Of a DNA stretch of 40,305 nucleotides, positions 21,281-29,783 are shown piece by piece. The DNA lies in NCBI RefSeq assembly GCF_000308675.1, contig NZ_BAGE01000036.1, positions 1 through 40,305 of the forward strand. Reading direction: 5' to 3'. Positions within the stretch are counted from its first letter, which is position 1. Every line of letters begins with the position of its first letter. The position numbers and the translations under genes were made by a program. The notes under the pieces were generated by a model, which ran no database searches, was not told the DNA's origin, and was given only the letters and a program-made list of their open reading frames with translations. Source of the stretch: Nocardia paucivorans NBRC 100373 (GTDB lineage Bacteria > Actinomycetota > Actinomycetes > Mycobacteriales > Mycobacteriaceae).

Positions 21281-21825
21281 AGTGGTTGTTCCTTCCTCTG
21301 CGCGTCCCTGAGGGAAAGGCTCACCGCCGCGGTGAGACCGGGACGACCATGGCGTGTCGTTCGATAAGGGCGTTTCGCCCGCCCGGATACGCGAGGTGGA
21401 CATCCGGACCGTTGCGGTGCGGTCACCAGCGCCACCCCGACACGGCAACCGGCGTCGCCGATCACCACGCACCGGTACGGCTCGGCTCCGAACGCGTCGG
21501 TAACGGCGAGCCTCGGACCCATCCGTCGTCTCGGCCATGGGCACCTGCCGGGACGACGGGATCGGGCGATTTCCCGCCCCGCACCAACCCGGCGGTCGGT
21601 GGTCCGGCGTGATTCGACCCGCCGCCCGCCGGGCCGGTTGTCCACCCCTTCGGTCCGTACTACCGCATGATGCGGTCGGGAATACGCGCCCGGAATCGGA
21701 CGGACCGGGTACGGGTGGGATGGGCGGGAGATATCGGTGATCGGGGTATGGCCACGATCGAACAGGACCGCGGCGGGACGGGATTGTGGTAAGCGGAGCC
21801 CGACGAGGTCGCAGTTCCTGCTCAT
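21277..21825 (-). CDS. Diverged HAD-IIIA phosphatase, GmhB relic with lost catalytic motif
   Basis: The 182-codon frame starts at ATG 21825, 9 bases after a SigF-type -10 element, and its stop overlaps the SIS relic start (GTGA). Residues 19-48 resemble heptose-1,7-bisphosphate phosphatase: AVLFDRGHTPITD in place of the usual VLFDRDGTLI, then YPVRPIPGA. Residues 116-126 (PYRCVVIGDAG) match the family motif with the metal-binding Asp. The general acid Asp of DxD is replaced (DRG), the TNQSG region is not recognisable, and the Cys-rich zinc loop is gone. Catalysis is unlikely. Pseudogene or repurposed protein. Confidence 0.6.
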   Translation of the reverse strand: MSRNCDLVGLRLPQSRPAAVLFDRGHTPITDISRPSHPYPVRPIPGAYSRPHHAVVRTEGVDNRPGGRRVESRRTTDRRVGAGREIARSRRPGRCPWPRRRMGPRLAVTDAFGAEPYRCVVIGDAGCRVGVALVTAPQRSGCPPRVSGRAKRPYRTTRHGRPGLTAAVSLSLRDAQRKEQPL

Positions 21826-21834
21826 GCGGGTGTG

Positions 21835-21859
21835 ATGCCCGAGGGGCGGTATTTGAAAC
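21835..21859 (-). promoter_or_regulatory. SigF/SigB-type promoter of the HAD-SIS-PfkB operon, leaderless layout
   Basis: On the minus strand: GTTT (21859-21856), 15 bases, GGGCAT (21840-21835), then 9 bases to the ATG at 21825. One mismatch to GGGTAT. With a start site about 7 bases after the -10, the mRNA would begin at or next to the ATG. The rest of the 292-base gap up to the glycosyltransferase (21860-22117) shows nothing recognisable. Confidence 0.65.
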
Positions 21860-22117
21860 CGCCTTCTCGCTACTTCTTGTCCACTCGGTTACCGAATCGT
21901 CCAGGGAAATCGACGAGTCACTCCACCGTCTTCGCCCTGGCGGCCCGTTCGGGTGTGGATACCCGGGATCGGGCGGTCCCGTCAGGGGCACACATTCGGC
22001 AGGTCTCGGCCCCGCGGCCGGACTGTCCGACGGCCGCCGACGTGGCGCGCGGCCGGGTTCGGCCATATGGTCGTCGCCGCGGTGTCGTCCATTCGGCGAC
22101 AGCCCCGACAAGGCGGG

Positions 22118-23215
22118 TCACGACCGTACCGGTCGCGCTGCCGCGAGTTCGGTGAGCAGCCGATTCCAGCGGTCGAGGAACCTTTCGATCCCGAAATTGG
22201 CGTGCGCCCAATGCCGCGCCGCCCTACCTGCCACCTCGGCGAAGAACGGTTCGTGCACGAACTGCCGGATGCCTTCGGCCAGGACCTCCGGTTCCGTCGA
22301 TATCACCCCGGCATCGGTCGGGATGGATACGGGCACCTCGGTGGTGCCCACCGCCACGATCGGCATACCGAGGTACATCGCCTCGATCACCGACAGGCCG
22401 AGCGAGGTCCACCGCGGGGTGTGCACGAATACACGACGCCGGGCCAGTTCGACGTGGAGATGCTGCTGGTCGTGATCACCCGCGCCGTACACCCGTTCGG
22501 CGGTGGTGCCCACGGCCCGATGCAGGTTTTCGGTGTCCTTCCCGAACACGTCGATCGGCGCCGCCTGCGACAGCGGAACGAGCAGGTCGGTGCCGGTGAT
22601 CCGCCACCGCCGCACCGGTTCGTTGATGATGGCCGCCGCCCGCGGTAGTTCACCGTTGTAGCGATGCCCCGGGTCGCGTACACCGTGCGGGATCACCGTG
22701 ACCGGCGCCCGCCCGTTGTCCCACATCAATCGGTTGAACTGGGTGACGTGGACCAGCAGGATATCGGAGCGGTCCGCCAGTGGATGCCGGCTCAGCGCGG
22801 CATGCTCGCGGGGAGTGTCGTGCTCGACGTACACCGCCGGCAGGTCGACGCCCGGTGTCCGACCCGACCATTCCCGTGTCAGCTCCAGCTCCCGGGGGCG
22901 TTGCAGGACCACGACGTCGATGTGTTCGTGGGACAGCTCGCTCGGCGCGACCTCGCGGGCGGTATCCGGCCACGGTCGGTCGCACCGGCCCAGCGCCCAT
23001 TCGTTGCTTCGCGGGTGTTGCGGGTCGGTGGGCAGCAGATAGTTGTGTCCGCCCTGGACGAACGAGGTCATCCAGGAGCTGTGCACATGCCAGATGAGCA
23101 CATTCAACGGACGCCTGTCCGGGGTGGACCGGTTCGCTGCAGCCTCCATGGGCGGCGTATTCCCCCGAATCGCGCTCCGAAACGGGACCGTGGGATCGGG
23201 CGGTCGTGTGCTCAT
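22118..23215 (-). CDS. GT4-like glycosyltransferase
   Basis: The 365-residue protein has an N-terminal Rossmann-type half (LNVLIWHVHSSWMTSFVQGGHNYLLP near residue 35) and a C-terminal half with PRWTSLGLSVIEAMYLGMPIVAVGTTEVP, the donor-binding E-x7-E region of GT-B retaining transferases. Donor and acceptor are unknown. The ATG at 23215 overlaps the phosphoesterase stop (ATGA); a second candidate ATG at 23149 lies just before the conserved part. It is the last gene of the nucleotidyltransferase-BON-phosphoesterase-GT operon. Confidence 0.85.
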   Translation of the reverse strand: MSTRPPDPTVPFRSAIRGNTPPMEAAANRSTPDRRPLNVLIWHVHSSWMTSFVQGGHNYLLPTDPQHPRSNEWALGRCDRPWPDTAREVAPSELSHEHIDVVVLQRPRELELTREWSGRTPGVDLPAVYVEHDTPREHAALSRHPLADRSDILLVHVTQFNRLMWDNGRAPVTVIPHGVRDPGHRYNGELPRAAAIINEPVRRWRITGTDLLVPLSQAAPIDVFGKDTENLHRAVGTTAERVYGAGDHDQQHLHVELARRRVFVHTPRWTSLGLSVIEAMYLGMPIVAVGTTEVPVSIPTDAGVISTEPEVLAEGIRQFVHEPFFAEVAGRAARHWAHANFGIERFLDRWNRLLTELAAARPVRS

Positions 23216-23970
23216 CCGGTGAACACCCCCGCATCGTGCATCCGCCGCTGCCCGTTGTGGTGCGGGGACAACTCGTACACCGCGAAGGCGGTGCGGATGA
23301 CCGGTTGGGCGACATTGCGGACCCGGATACCGCCGGGGGTGGTGCCGCGTTCGGTGCCGGCGTGCGCGTGCCCGTGGACGGCGAGGTCGACCCGATGCTC
23401 GTCGATGGGTTCGCCCAACAGGTACGAACCCAGGAACGGATAGATCTCGCGGGGTTCGCCGTGCAGGGTGTCGCTCACGGGGGCGTAATGGGTGAGCGCG
23501 ATGGTGATATCGGCGTCGAGGCCGGACAGCGCCCGGTCCAGGGTCCGGGCCAACTCGAGGGTGTGTCCGGCGAATTCGCGCATCAGCGGTTCCCCGAACA
23601 CGCTGGCGCACTTACCGGCGAAACCGCCACCGAAACCTTTCGTCCCCGCGACACCCAGGGTCCGGCCGTCGATGTCGATCGTGGTGGCGGTGCCCTCGAG
23701 CACGGTGATCCCGCTCGATTCGAGTATGTCGACCATCCGGGACTCGGCGTCGCTGTGGTAGTCGTGGTTGCCGAGCACCGCGACCACCGGAACGCCGATA
23801 TCCGCGAATTCGGTGGCCACCACCTCGGCCTCGGCCGGGGAGCCGTGTCTGGTCAGGTCACCGGCCAGCAACAGCACATCGGCTCGGTCCGGTAGTTCGC
23901 GCAGCGCGGGCCGCAGCAGCCCGCGCGAATCGGTACCCAGGTGGATGTCCCCGACCGCCGCGATCCGCAT
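23212..23970 (-). CDS. Metallophosphoesterase of the calcineurin superfamily
   Basis: The 252-residue protein shows all metal-ligand motifs: GDIHLG near residue 7, LAGDLTR near residue 40, LGNHDYHSD near residue 65, a mid-protein ALTHYAP, and VHGHAHAG near residue 205. AAAGGAG precedes the ATG at 23970. Members hydrolyse phosphomonoesters or diesters, including cyclic nucleotides and UDP-sugars; the substrate cannot be told here. Coupling to a glycosyltransferase suggests a role in envelope or sugar-nucleotide metabolism, which is inference. Confidence 0.9.
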   Translation of the reverse strand: MRIAAVGDIHLGTDSRGLLRPALRELPDRADVLLLAGDLTRHGSPAEAEVVATEFADIGVPVVAVLGNHDYHSDAESRMVDILESSGITVLEGTATTIDIDGRTLGVAGTKGFGGGFAGKCASVFGEPLMREFAGHTLELARTLDRALSGLDADITIALTHYAPVSDTLHGEPREIYPFLGSYLLGEPIDEHRVDLAVHGHAHAGTERGTTPGGIRVRNVAQPVIRTAFAVYELSPHHNGQRRMHDAGVFTG

Positions 23971-23997
23971 CCGCCAACTCCTTTCGCTTGCCTGTGT

Positions 23998-24273
23998 TCA
24001 CCGGAGGTCTTCGCTGCCTTCCGGGCAGGGCACCCCGATGACGTGGACATCGTTGTGGATTCGCGCGTCCGGCAGGAGCTCGTGCACCACGTCTTCCAGC
24101 GCGTTCCGCCGCTGCACCGTGCTCACCTCGCCGTCGAGCGCCACCACGTCCCCGCGGATACGCACCCGCACCCCCTGTTCCGCGGTGCGCGGGTCCTCCG
24201 CCAGGGCGCGGTGCAGTTCGGCGGCCACGTATTCGGGTGGACGGTTCCTGAACCGAGCGGAGATATCGGGCAT
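23998..24273 (-). CDS. BON-domain protein, cytoplasmic form
   Basis: A 91-residue protein. Residues about 14-80 match the BON pattern (AAELHRALAEDPRTAEQGVRVRIRGDVVALDGEVSTVQRRNALEDVVHEL with the conserved G-V-V-x-L-x-G-x-V core). BON domains bind lipid surfaces or other proteins and are common in stress-induced proteins such as OsmY. Unlike OsmY there is no signal peptide. The ATG follows directly on the TAG of the nucleotidyltransferase, whose last codons supply the ribosome site (GGAAAGGTGGAG). Confidence 0.85.
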   Translation of the reverse strand: MPDISARFRNRPPEYVAAELHRALAEDPRTAEQGVRVRIRGDVVALDGEVSTVQRRNALEDVVHELLPDARIHNDVHVIGVPCPEGSEDLR

Positions 24274-24894
24274 CTACTCCACCTTTCCTGGGGGCGCCGC
24301 CGGCGCCGGTCGTGCGGACTTTCGAGGTGCGTCGTCCGTCGCCCGGGTGTCGGCGATACCGAGGTCGTCGATCAGGCCGAGAAACGCCCGCGCATAGGGC
24401 GAATGCTCCGTCTGCGCGCGTACCGACGGCCAATTCACCTGTTCGCGCAGGTCTCGGCATATACGCAGCAGTGGGCTGAGATCGAGCCGATGGGCGTCGA
24501 AGACCAGCAGCTTGTCGACCAACAGGTCGGTGGCGTCCACCACGGGCGCCACCGTGGGGCCGACCCGCATGACCTCGGCGCGATCCAGTAGCGCGTCGTC
24601 GACCTCCCGGTTGTTGGGGCGGTGGATGATATCGATCAGGGTGTTGCCGTCGTATGCCTTGGTCAGCCAATCTTCGGCGGCGTCGGCGATCCGCAGCCCC
24701 GCCTTGGCCAGTTCGCTGCGGGCGCGGGGGCTGTCCTCGGGTTTGACGAACAGGTCGACGTCATGGTCCGACGGTGGCCCGCCGCGCGCGTACACCGCGC
24801 AGCCACCCGCGACCGCGAAACGGATCCCGTTATGGGTCAATGCGTTCGCGGCGCGAGTCAGGGCATGCAGCAGCTGCTCGTTGGTCGGAACCAT
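24274..24894 (-). CDS. Nucleotidyltransferase-fold protein
   Basis: The 206-residue protein has the minimal nucleotidyltransferase pattern: GIRFAVAGGCAVYARGGPPSDHDVDLFV (residues about 23-50) with the two metal-binding Asp residues in DHDVD, and a later IDIIH strand. This resembles the MNT/AbiEii-type fold used by toxins, tRNA-modifying enzymes and antibiotic nucleotidyltransferases. No antitoxin-like gene is adjacent. The C-terminal 30 residues are Pro/Ala-rich. The ATG at 24894 is 9 bases after a SigF-type -10 element, with no ribosome site. Substrate unknown. Confidence 0.8.
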   Translation of the reverse strand: MVPTNEQLLHALTRAANALTHNGIRFAVAGGCAVYARGGPPSDHDVDLFVKPEDSPRARSELAKAGLRIADAAEDWLTKAYDGNTLIDIIHRPNNREVDDALLDRAEVMRVGPTVAPVVDATDLLVDKLLVFDAHRLDLSPLLRICRDLREQVNWPSVRAQTEHSPYARAFLGLIDDLGIADTRATDDAPRKSARPAPAAPPGKVE

Positions 24895-24903
24895 ATCGGG
24901 CGG

Positions 24904-24928
24904 CTACCCGCAACCGTAGCCGCTAATC
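24904..24928 (-). promoter_or_regulatory. SigF/SigB-type promoter of the nucleotidyltransferase operon, leaderless layout
   Basis: On the minus strand: GATT (24928-24925), 15 bases, GGGTAG (24909-24904), then 9 bases to the ATG at 24894. It has the same geometry as the promoters at 21835-21859 and 26821-26845. Confidence 0.7.
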
Positions 24929-25101
24929 ATGTCGACCGATCGGGTTCCTGCGTCGGGAATGGGACGGTCCGGCCGGCCCCGCGCACGGCCGGTCCGTTTC
25001 ATGGCGCACGAACGGTTTCCGCGTTCGAGGGCCGGGAGGTCGGCCCGCGGTGGACACCGTGGCGAGCCGGTCGTGACGTTCGGTCGGGACAGGGGCGACG
25101 C

Positions 25102-26385
25102 TCAGTGTTCGGCCGACACGGGGGTCGGCCGGGCGGGCACCACCTGGCGATAGATCTCCAGTGTCTCGTCGGCGACCAGGTCCCAGGAGTAGCGGTCACA
25201 CGCTCGGCGCCGCCCGGCCGCACCCATGGTCTGCCGCCGGTCCGGATCCTCGAGCAGACAGGACAGCGCCCGCGCCACCGGCGCGGGTTGTGGAGCGACC
25301 TGCAGGCCGGTGACCTCCGCGACCACGGTGTCGAGCATGCCGCCGACCGCGCCTGCCACCACCGGCACACCGCAGGCCATCGCCTCCAAGGCCACCATGC
25401 CGAACGGCTCGTACCAGGGAGCGCACACCACGATGTCGGCCGAACGCAACAGTTCGGGCATCCGGGTGTGCGGTATCTGCCCCAGTAACCGGACCCGATC
25501 GGCGACCCCGGATTCGGTGGCGAGCCGGCGCAGCCGGTGCAGCTCGACCTCCTCGCTGCTCCCCGGCACCCGCGGCGCGTCCGCAGGGAGGATCGCCGCA
25601 TGATCGAGCCCATCACCGCCCACGGTGTCCAGATCCGTCTCCATGCCCCGGGACCCGCCGGCGATCAACAATTCGGTGTCCGGCAGATACCGCAATGCGC
25701 GGATGACGGTGTCGAAACCCTTGCGCGGAATCGGACGCCCGGCCGACACCAACCGGCGCCGACCCCCACGCGGCACGGCCGGACCGTCCGGATGGAACAG
25801 CGATGTGTCCACCCCGCTCGGCACCACCGACACCCGGTCCCGCGGCACTCCCAATCGTCCGAGTTCGGATACCTCGTCGCGGGAGGTCGCGATGATCCGG
25901 TCGGCGCGGGCGGCGATCAGACGCTCGAATTTGATTCGACCGGTCGGGCTGGTGTCGGCGACGCCCAGGTGACGGCGTTCGACCGACCCCAGGGTGTGAT
26001 AGGTGAGCACCACCGGAATACCGAGGCCGCGGACCGCGAGCTCGGCGGCGGTTCCCGACATCCAGAAGTGCGCGTGCACGACATCCGGTGGTTCGGCCGA
26101 CCAACGCCGGCGCAGGAAACTCGCGAAATCACCGAGATGCGGCAGGATATCGTCCCTGGGGATGGGTTCCCGCGGACCGGCGGGCACATGCACCACGCGG
26201 TATCCCGCCCCGGTCACCACCTCCATATCGGTCACCGGGTCATCGCGGCGGGTGTAGACCGTGACGTCGTGTCCGTATCGGGCGCAGGCGGCTGCCAGCT
26301 CGCCCACGTGCACGTTCTGTCCGCCGGCGTCTCCACCCAAGGGAGAGAGCGGATTGGCGTGCTCGGAAACCATGGCGATTCGCAC
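25102..26385 (-). CDS. GT4 glycosyltransferase (MshA/sucrose-synthase-like fold)
   Basis: The 427-residue protein begins RIAMVSEHANPLSPLGGDAGGQNVHVGELA, the typical GT4 acceptor loop, and contains RLVSAGRPIPRKGFDTVIRAL (donor-side Lys) and PWYEPFGMVALEAMACGVPVVAGAVGG with the E-x7-E motif near residue 325. Such enzymes transfer sugar from a nucleotide donor, for example in mycothiol, mannoside or trehalose-related synthesis; the product is not predictable. The GTG at 26385 follows GGGAGG. It sits 69 bases after the DUF6480-like gene and is probably co-transcribed with it. Confidence 0.9.
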   Translation of the reverse strand: MRIAMVSEHANPLSPLGGDAGGQNVHVGELAAACARYGHDVTVYTRRDDPVTDMEVVTGAGYRVVHVPAGPREPIPRDDILPHLGDFASFLRRRWSAEPPDVVHAHFWMSGTAAELAVRGLGIPVVLTYHTLGSVERRHLGVADTSPTGRIKFERLIAARADRIIATSRDEVSELGRLGVPRDRVSVVPSGVDTSLFHPDGPAVPRGGRRRLVSAGRPIPRKGFDTVIRALRYLPDTELLIAGGSRGMETDLDTVGGDGLDHAAILPADAPRVPGSSEEVELHRLRRLATESGVADRVRLLGQIPHTRMPELLRSADIVVCAPWYEPFGMVALEAMACGVPVVAGAVGGMLDTVVAEVTGLQVAPQPAPVARALSCLLEDPDRRQTMGAAGRRRACDRYSWDLVADETLEIYRQVVPARPTPVSAEH

Positions 26386-26454
26386 GAATTCCTCCCTTTC
26401 GACCGTGGCCTTCCGGCCGGAGCCGTCCCGGCCCGCACGGCCGGTCGGCGAGGA

Positions 26455-26685
26455 TCACCAGATCGACGCGATGAGCGCGACTGCCACCGCCACGAACAAC
26501 GCCACCAACACCACCACCACGACTACGGTGAGCATCCCCGTTCGGGGGAAATGGTGCCTGGTCTCTGGTTCGGGCGCGGACAGTCCGGAGGTCTGCGGGG
26601 TATCGGGTGGGGTCGAACCCGGCGGCACTCCGCCACCGGGTTCCAGATCGGGGGTCTCGGCCGGGTCGGGATCCATGGATGACAT
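26455..26685 (-). CDS. DUF6480-like small membrane protein
   Basis: A 76-residue protein with the Pro/Gly-rich N-terminus PDLEPGGGVPPGSTPPDTPQ that I recall from the actinobacterial DUF6480 family, and one membrane helix near the C-terminus (residues about 50-73, GMLTVVVVVVLVALFVAVAVALIA). The ATG at 26685 lies 10 bases after the stop of the 38-residue gene, with GGGAG as ribosome site. Function unknown; the promoter in front of the pair suggests a general-stress membrane role. Confidence 0.78.
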   Translation of the reverse strand: MSSMDPDPAETPDLEPGGGVPPGSTPPDTPQTSGLSAPEPETRHHFPRTGMLTVVVVVVLVALFVAVAVALIASIW

Positions 26686-26694
26686 AGCGGCTCC

Positions 26695-26811
26695 CTACTC
26701 GCCGTCGTTGTTCGGCACCTCGGGGTCGTTCGGTCGTTTTCCGGTCACCTTGCGATAGAGGACGACCGCAGCGACCAGCACCACGAGGGCGACGATCACC
26801 AGTAACTCCAT
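26695..26811 (-). CDS. 38-residue single-helix membrane protein
   Basis: ATG 26811 to TAG 26695 encodes 38 residues: a hydrophobic helix (residues 2-19, ELLVIVALVVLVAAVVLY), then a basic stop-transfer (RKVTGKR) and an acidic polar tail. There is no ribosome site, but the ATG lies 9 bases after a perfect SigF-type -10, so a leaderless mRNA is predicted. The stop is followed at once by the ribosome site of the DUF6480-like gene, so the two membrane proteins are probably made together. It is short enough to be missed by standard gene calling. Confidence 0.68.
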   Translation of the reverse strand: MELLVIVALVVLVAAVVLYRKVTGKRPNDPEVPNNDGE

Positions 26812-26820
26812 ATGCCGCGC

Positions 26821-26845
26821 ATACCCCGTTCCACGTCCGTCAATC
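26821..26845 (-). promoter_or_regulatory. SigF/SigB-type promoter of the small membrane protein operon, leaderless layout
   Basis: On the minus strand: GATT (26845-26842), 15 bases, GGGTAT (26826-26821), then 9 bases to the ATG at 26811. The -10 is perfect. Confidence 0.75.
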
Positions 26846-26909
26846 GGGTGAGAGCGCACCGGTTTCCCGGTCGTTCCGTCGCCGATCGAAAGGCCTGTTC
26901 ACCGGGGCG

Positions 26910-26934
26910 GTTTAGCGCGTTCGGAGGCGGGAAG
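26910..26934 (+). promoter_or_regulatory. SigF/SigB-type promoter candidate of the catalase gene
   Basis: GTTT (26910-26913), 15 bases, GGGAAG (26929-26934). The -35 is perfect and the -10 differs from GGGTAT at two positions. The catalase GTG is 76 bases downstream. It is divergent from the promoter at 26821-26845. Confidence 0.5.
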
Positions 26935-27010
26935 CCGCCCGAACGAGAGCGAGTGAGAACTCGAGCGGGTCGTCGACCCGTCGGAGTGGATCCACGAAGG
27001 AAGTCGTCGC

Positions 27011-29200
27011 GTGAGCGAGGAGGACAGGGTGGACCGGAATACCGATCGATCATCGGGGACGCCCGCCGCGTCGGACGGGAGTCGCCGTCCGGTGGGTGGA
27101 GACCCGAGCGGTGGTCAGGAAAAACAGCGCCAGTTGGACCCGCACCGGCAGGACCGCGAGAGCGGTTATCTGACGACGCAGCAAGGGGTACGAGTGGACC
27201 ACACCGACGACTCGTTGACCATCGGCGAGCGCGGTCCCACTCTCCTCGCGGATTTCCACGCCCGGGAGAAGATCACCCACTTCGACCACGAACGCATACC
27301 GGAACGGGTGGTGCACGCCCGTGGAGCGGGCGCCTACGGCTATTTCCGGCCCTACGACGACTGGCTCGGTGAGTACACGGTCGCGAGATTCCTCACCGAT
27401 CCGTCGGTGCGGACTCCGGTGTTCGTCCGGTTCTCCACCGTCGCCGGTTCGCGGGGATCGGCCGATACGGTGCGCGATGTCCGTGGTTTCGCCACCAAGT
27501 TCTATACCGAGCAGGGCAATTACGACCTGGTGGGCAATAATTTCCCGGTCTTCTTCATCCAGGACGGCATCAAGTTCCCCGATTTCGTCCACGCGGTCAA
27601 ACCCGAACCGCACAACGAGATCCCGCAGGCCCAGTCCGCGCACGATACGCTCTGGGATTTCGTGGCCGAGCAGCCGGAGACACTGCACGCGATCATGTGG
27701 CTCATGTCCGATCGCGCGCTGCCGCGCAGCTATCGGATGATGCAGGGATTCGGGGTGCACACCTTCCGGTTGGTGAACGCCGAGGGGCGGGGCACCTTCG
27801 TGAAATTCCACTGGAAACCGCGGCTGGGTGTGCATTCGCTGCTGTGGGACGAATGCCAACAGGTGGCCGGCCGCGACCCCGACTACAACCGGCGGGATCT
27901 GTGGGAGAACATCGAGGAGGGGAATTTCCCGTGCTGGGAGCTCGGTGTGCAGTTGGTGCCGGAGGAGCAGGAATTCGATTTCGATTTCGACCTGCTCGAC
28001 TCCACCAAGATCATCCCGGAGGAACAGGTACCGGTGCGTCCGGTGGGTGAACTGGTCCTCAACCGCAACCCGGACAATTTCTTCGCCGAGACCGAACAGG
28101 TCGCTTTCCACACGGCGAATGTGGTGCCGGGTATCGATTTCACCAACGATCCTCTGCTCCAGATGCGCAACTTCTCCTATCTGGACACCCAACTCATCCG
28201 ACTCGGCGGGCCCAACTTCGCGCATCTGCCGGTGAACCGTCCACTGGCCGATGTGCGCACCCACCAACAGGACGGATACAGCCGCCACGATATCCCGCAC
28301 GGCGAGGCGTTCTACACGAAGAACACCATCGGTGGCGGCTGCCCGGCCCTGGCCGACGAAGGCGTTTTCCGCCACTACACCCGCCGGGTCGAGGGCGATA
28401 CGATCCGTGCCCGAAGCGAGAGCTTCCGGGAGTACTACCGGCAACCGCGGATGTTCTGGCGCAGTATGTCCGAGCCGGAAGCCGAGCACATCGTCTCGGC
28501 ATTCGCCTTCGAACTGGGTAAATGCCGACGGGTGGAGATTCGCGCCCGGGTGCTGGATCACCTGGTTCGCATCGATTCCGATCTGTCCACCCGGGTCGCC
28601 GAACAACTCGGCCTGCCCGCCCCGGAGCCCGTGCCGGTGGACGAGGTGCCGATCTCGCCGGCGCTGTCGCAGTTGAACGCCCCGCCGCGGACCATCGCCA
28701 CCCGCAAGATCGCGGTGTTGGCCGCCGACGGGGTGGACATCGAAGGGGTGGAGCGGCTGCGCGCGGCATTGCGCGATCGCGGCGCGACCGCGGAGGTGCT
28801 CGCCGGTCACGGCGGTGAGCTGAGTGGTGCCGACAGCGGCGTTCTGGCCGTGGACAAGATCCTGGCCACCATGGCGTCGGTGCTCTACGACGGGGTGATC
28901 GTGGCCGGAGGAGCGACCGCGGCGCGCACCATGGCCGATGACGGTCCCACGGTGCATTTCGTCGCCGAGGCATACAAACACGCCAAACCGGTGGGCGCCA
29001 TCGGCGCAGGTGTGGAGGTATTGCGCTCGGGCGGCATCGTCATCGAGGCTCCGTTCGGTGAACCCGGTGTCGACGCCAACGGTGTCGTGGTGAGCGCCGG
29101 GGAGGGGGCCCAGGTGTCCGATCGGTTCGTCGAGGCATTCGCATCGACACTGCAGAAGCATCGGGTCTGGCGACGCGAGACCACCACCATTCCCGCTTGA
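27011..29200 (+). CDS. katE: Large-subunit catalase of the HPII/KatE type with C-terminal GATase1-like domain
   Basis: The 729-residue protein is a clade 2 catalase. The distal His is in [10 protein letters not shown] (about residue 102), the Asn in [13 protein letters not shown] (about 176) and the proximal haem Tyr in [17 protein letters not shown] (about 390). Residues about 560-729 form the extra flavodoxin/DJ-1-like domain ([22 protein letters not shown]) seen only in large catalases. It breaks down hydrogen peroxide in the cytosol. The first 55 residues are polar and probably disordered. GTG 27011 follows GAAGGAAG. KatE is part of the general-stress regulon in other bacteria, in keeping with the promoter candidate. 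Confidence 0.96.
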   Translation: MSEEDRVDRNTDRSSGTPAASDGSRRPVGGDPSGGQEKQRQLDPHRQDRESGYLTTQQGVRVDHTDDSLTIGERGPTLLADFHAREKITHFDHERIPERVVHARGAGAYGYFRPYDDWLGEYTVARFLTDPSVRTPVFVRFSTVAGSRGSADTVRDVRGFATKFYTEQGNYDLVGNNFPVFFIQDGIKFPDFVHAVKPEPHNEIPQAQSAHDTLWDFVAEQPETLHAIMWLMSDRALPRSYRMMQGFGVHTFRLVNAEGRGTFVKFHWKPRLGVHSLLWDECQQVAGRDPDYNRRDLWENIEEGNFPCWELGVQLVPEEQEFDFDFDLLDSTKIIPEEQVPVRPVGELVLNRNPDNFFAETEQVAFHTANVVPGIDFTNDPLLQMRNFSYLDTQLIRLGGPNFAHLPVNRPLADVRTHQQDGYSRHDIPHGEAFYTKNTIGGGCPALADEGVFRHYTRRVEGDTIRARSESFREYYRQPRMFWRSMSEPEAEHIVSAFAFELGKCRRVEIRARVLDHLVRIDSDLSTRVAEQLGLPAPEPVPVDEVPISPALSQLNAPPRTIATRKIAVLAADGVDIEGVERLRAALRDRGATAEVLAGHGGELSGADSGVLAVDKILATMASVLYDGVIVAGGATAARTMADDGPTVHFVAEAYKHAKPVGAIGAGVEVLRSGGIVIEAPFGEPGVDANGVVVSAGEGAQVSDRFVEAFASTLQKHRVWRRETTTIPA

Positions 29201-29303
29201 GCGCCATCGTTCCCGTTCGGGTGCGAGCGGACGAAACCGTTTCGACGGTGGGGCGAGCCGCGACCGGCCCGGCTGCCCGGGGCGCGTCGCCGCGTGGGTC
29301 TGT

Positions 29304-29338
29304 CGGCCCCGCATCCGCGTCTCAGTCCGTCGGGGCCG
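29304..29338. terminator. Hairpin between convergent catalase and CDGSH genes
   Basis: An 8-bp GC stem (29304-29311 with 29331-29338) around a 19-base loop. It overlaps the last codons of the CDGSH gene. There is no T-run, so the terminator call is weak. Confidence 0.35.
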
Positions 29339-29783
29339 TCCGGTCACCGTTCGGGCGCCGGCGGCGACGATGGCTGGTATCGCACAGCGGGTAGGTACGC
29401 GAGCGTTTACACAGGCAGATCGCCACCAGGAAACGATCCGAGCGGATGGTGTCACCGTCGGCGGTGACCAGCTCCACCGGACCGTCTACCAGGGCCGGGC
29501 CGTCGTCGGTGAATCGGATTCGGGTGGGCTCGGCGGGTGGATCCGCGAGGTGGTTCCTCTCGGGGCCCGTATCGATCCGGTCGGCGTGGTCCGAGACCGG
29601 TGGCGGCTCGCTCCGCTCCGGTCGTGGTCGACCGCGGTCCGGTATCGGATGCTCCGGGCGGTCTCGCTCTCGGAGCGGTCGGTCGGTCATCACCTCGTCC
29701 CGAGCGGAGGCACCCGGTACGCGGGCGTCGTGCGCACCGGGGGTGTGCAGGCCGGCCAGCAGCTCATCGGGGTCTATCGGCAC
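29322..29783 (-). CDS. CDGSH iron-sulfur domain protein with disordered N-terminal region
   Basis: Residues about 122-137 read CLCKRSRTYPLCDTSH, which is the CDGSH pattern C-x-C-x2-S-x3-P-x-C-D-x-S-H; the three Cys and the His bind a 2Fe-2S cluster. The upstream ALVDGPVELVTADGDTIRSDRFLVAI strands fit the same fold. The N-terminal 80 residues are Arg/Pro/Asp-rich. The GTG at 29783 overlaps the methyltransferase by 20 bases; an ATG at 29690 would give a shorter form of about 122 residues and is a real alternative. A redox or iron-sulfur transfer role in the operon is inferred. Confidence 0.83.
   Translation of the reverse strand: MPIDPDELLAGLHTPGAHDARVPGASARDEVMTDRPLRERDRPEHPIPDRGRPRPERSEPPPVSDHADRIDTGPERNHLADPPAEPTRIRFTDDGPALVDGPVELVTADGDTIRSDRFLVAICLCKRSRTYPLCDTSHRRRRRPNGDRTAPTD

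Noticed and set aside
20663..22111. One 482-codon gene covering the whole gap before pfkB
   Set aside because: Only the last 205 codons show family blocks and a ribosome site; the rest is antisense or intergenic to the HAD relic, which lies in another frame.
22664..23443. 259-codon + strand frame across the GT and phosphoesterase genes
   Set aside because: Opposite-strand shadow of two well-supported genes.
27050..29455. 801-codon - strand frame opposite the catalase
   Set aside because: Antisense shadow produced by high GC content; His/Arg/Gly-rich, no domain.
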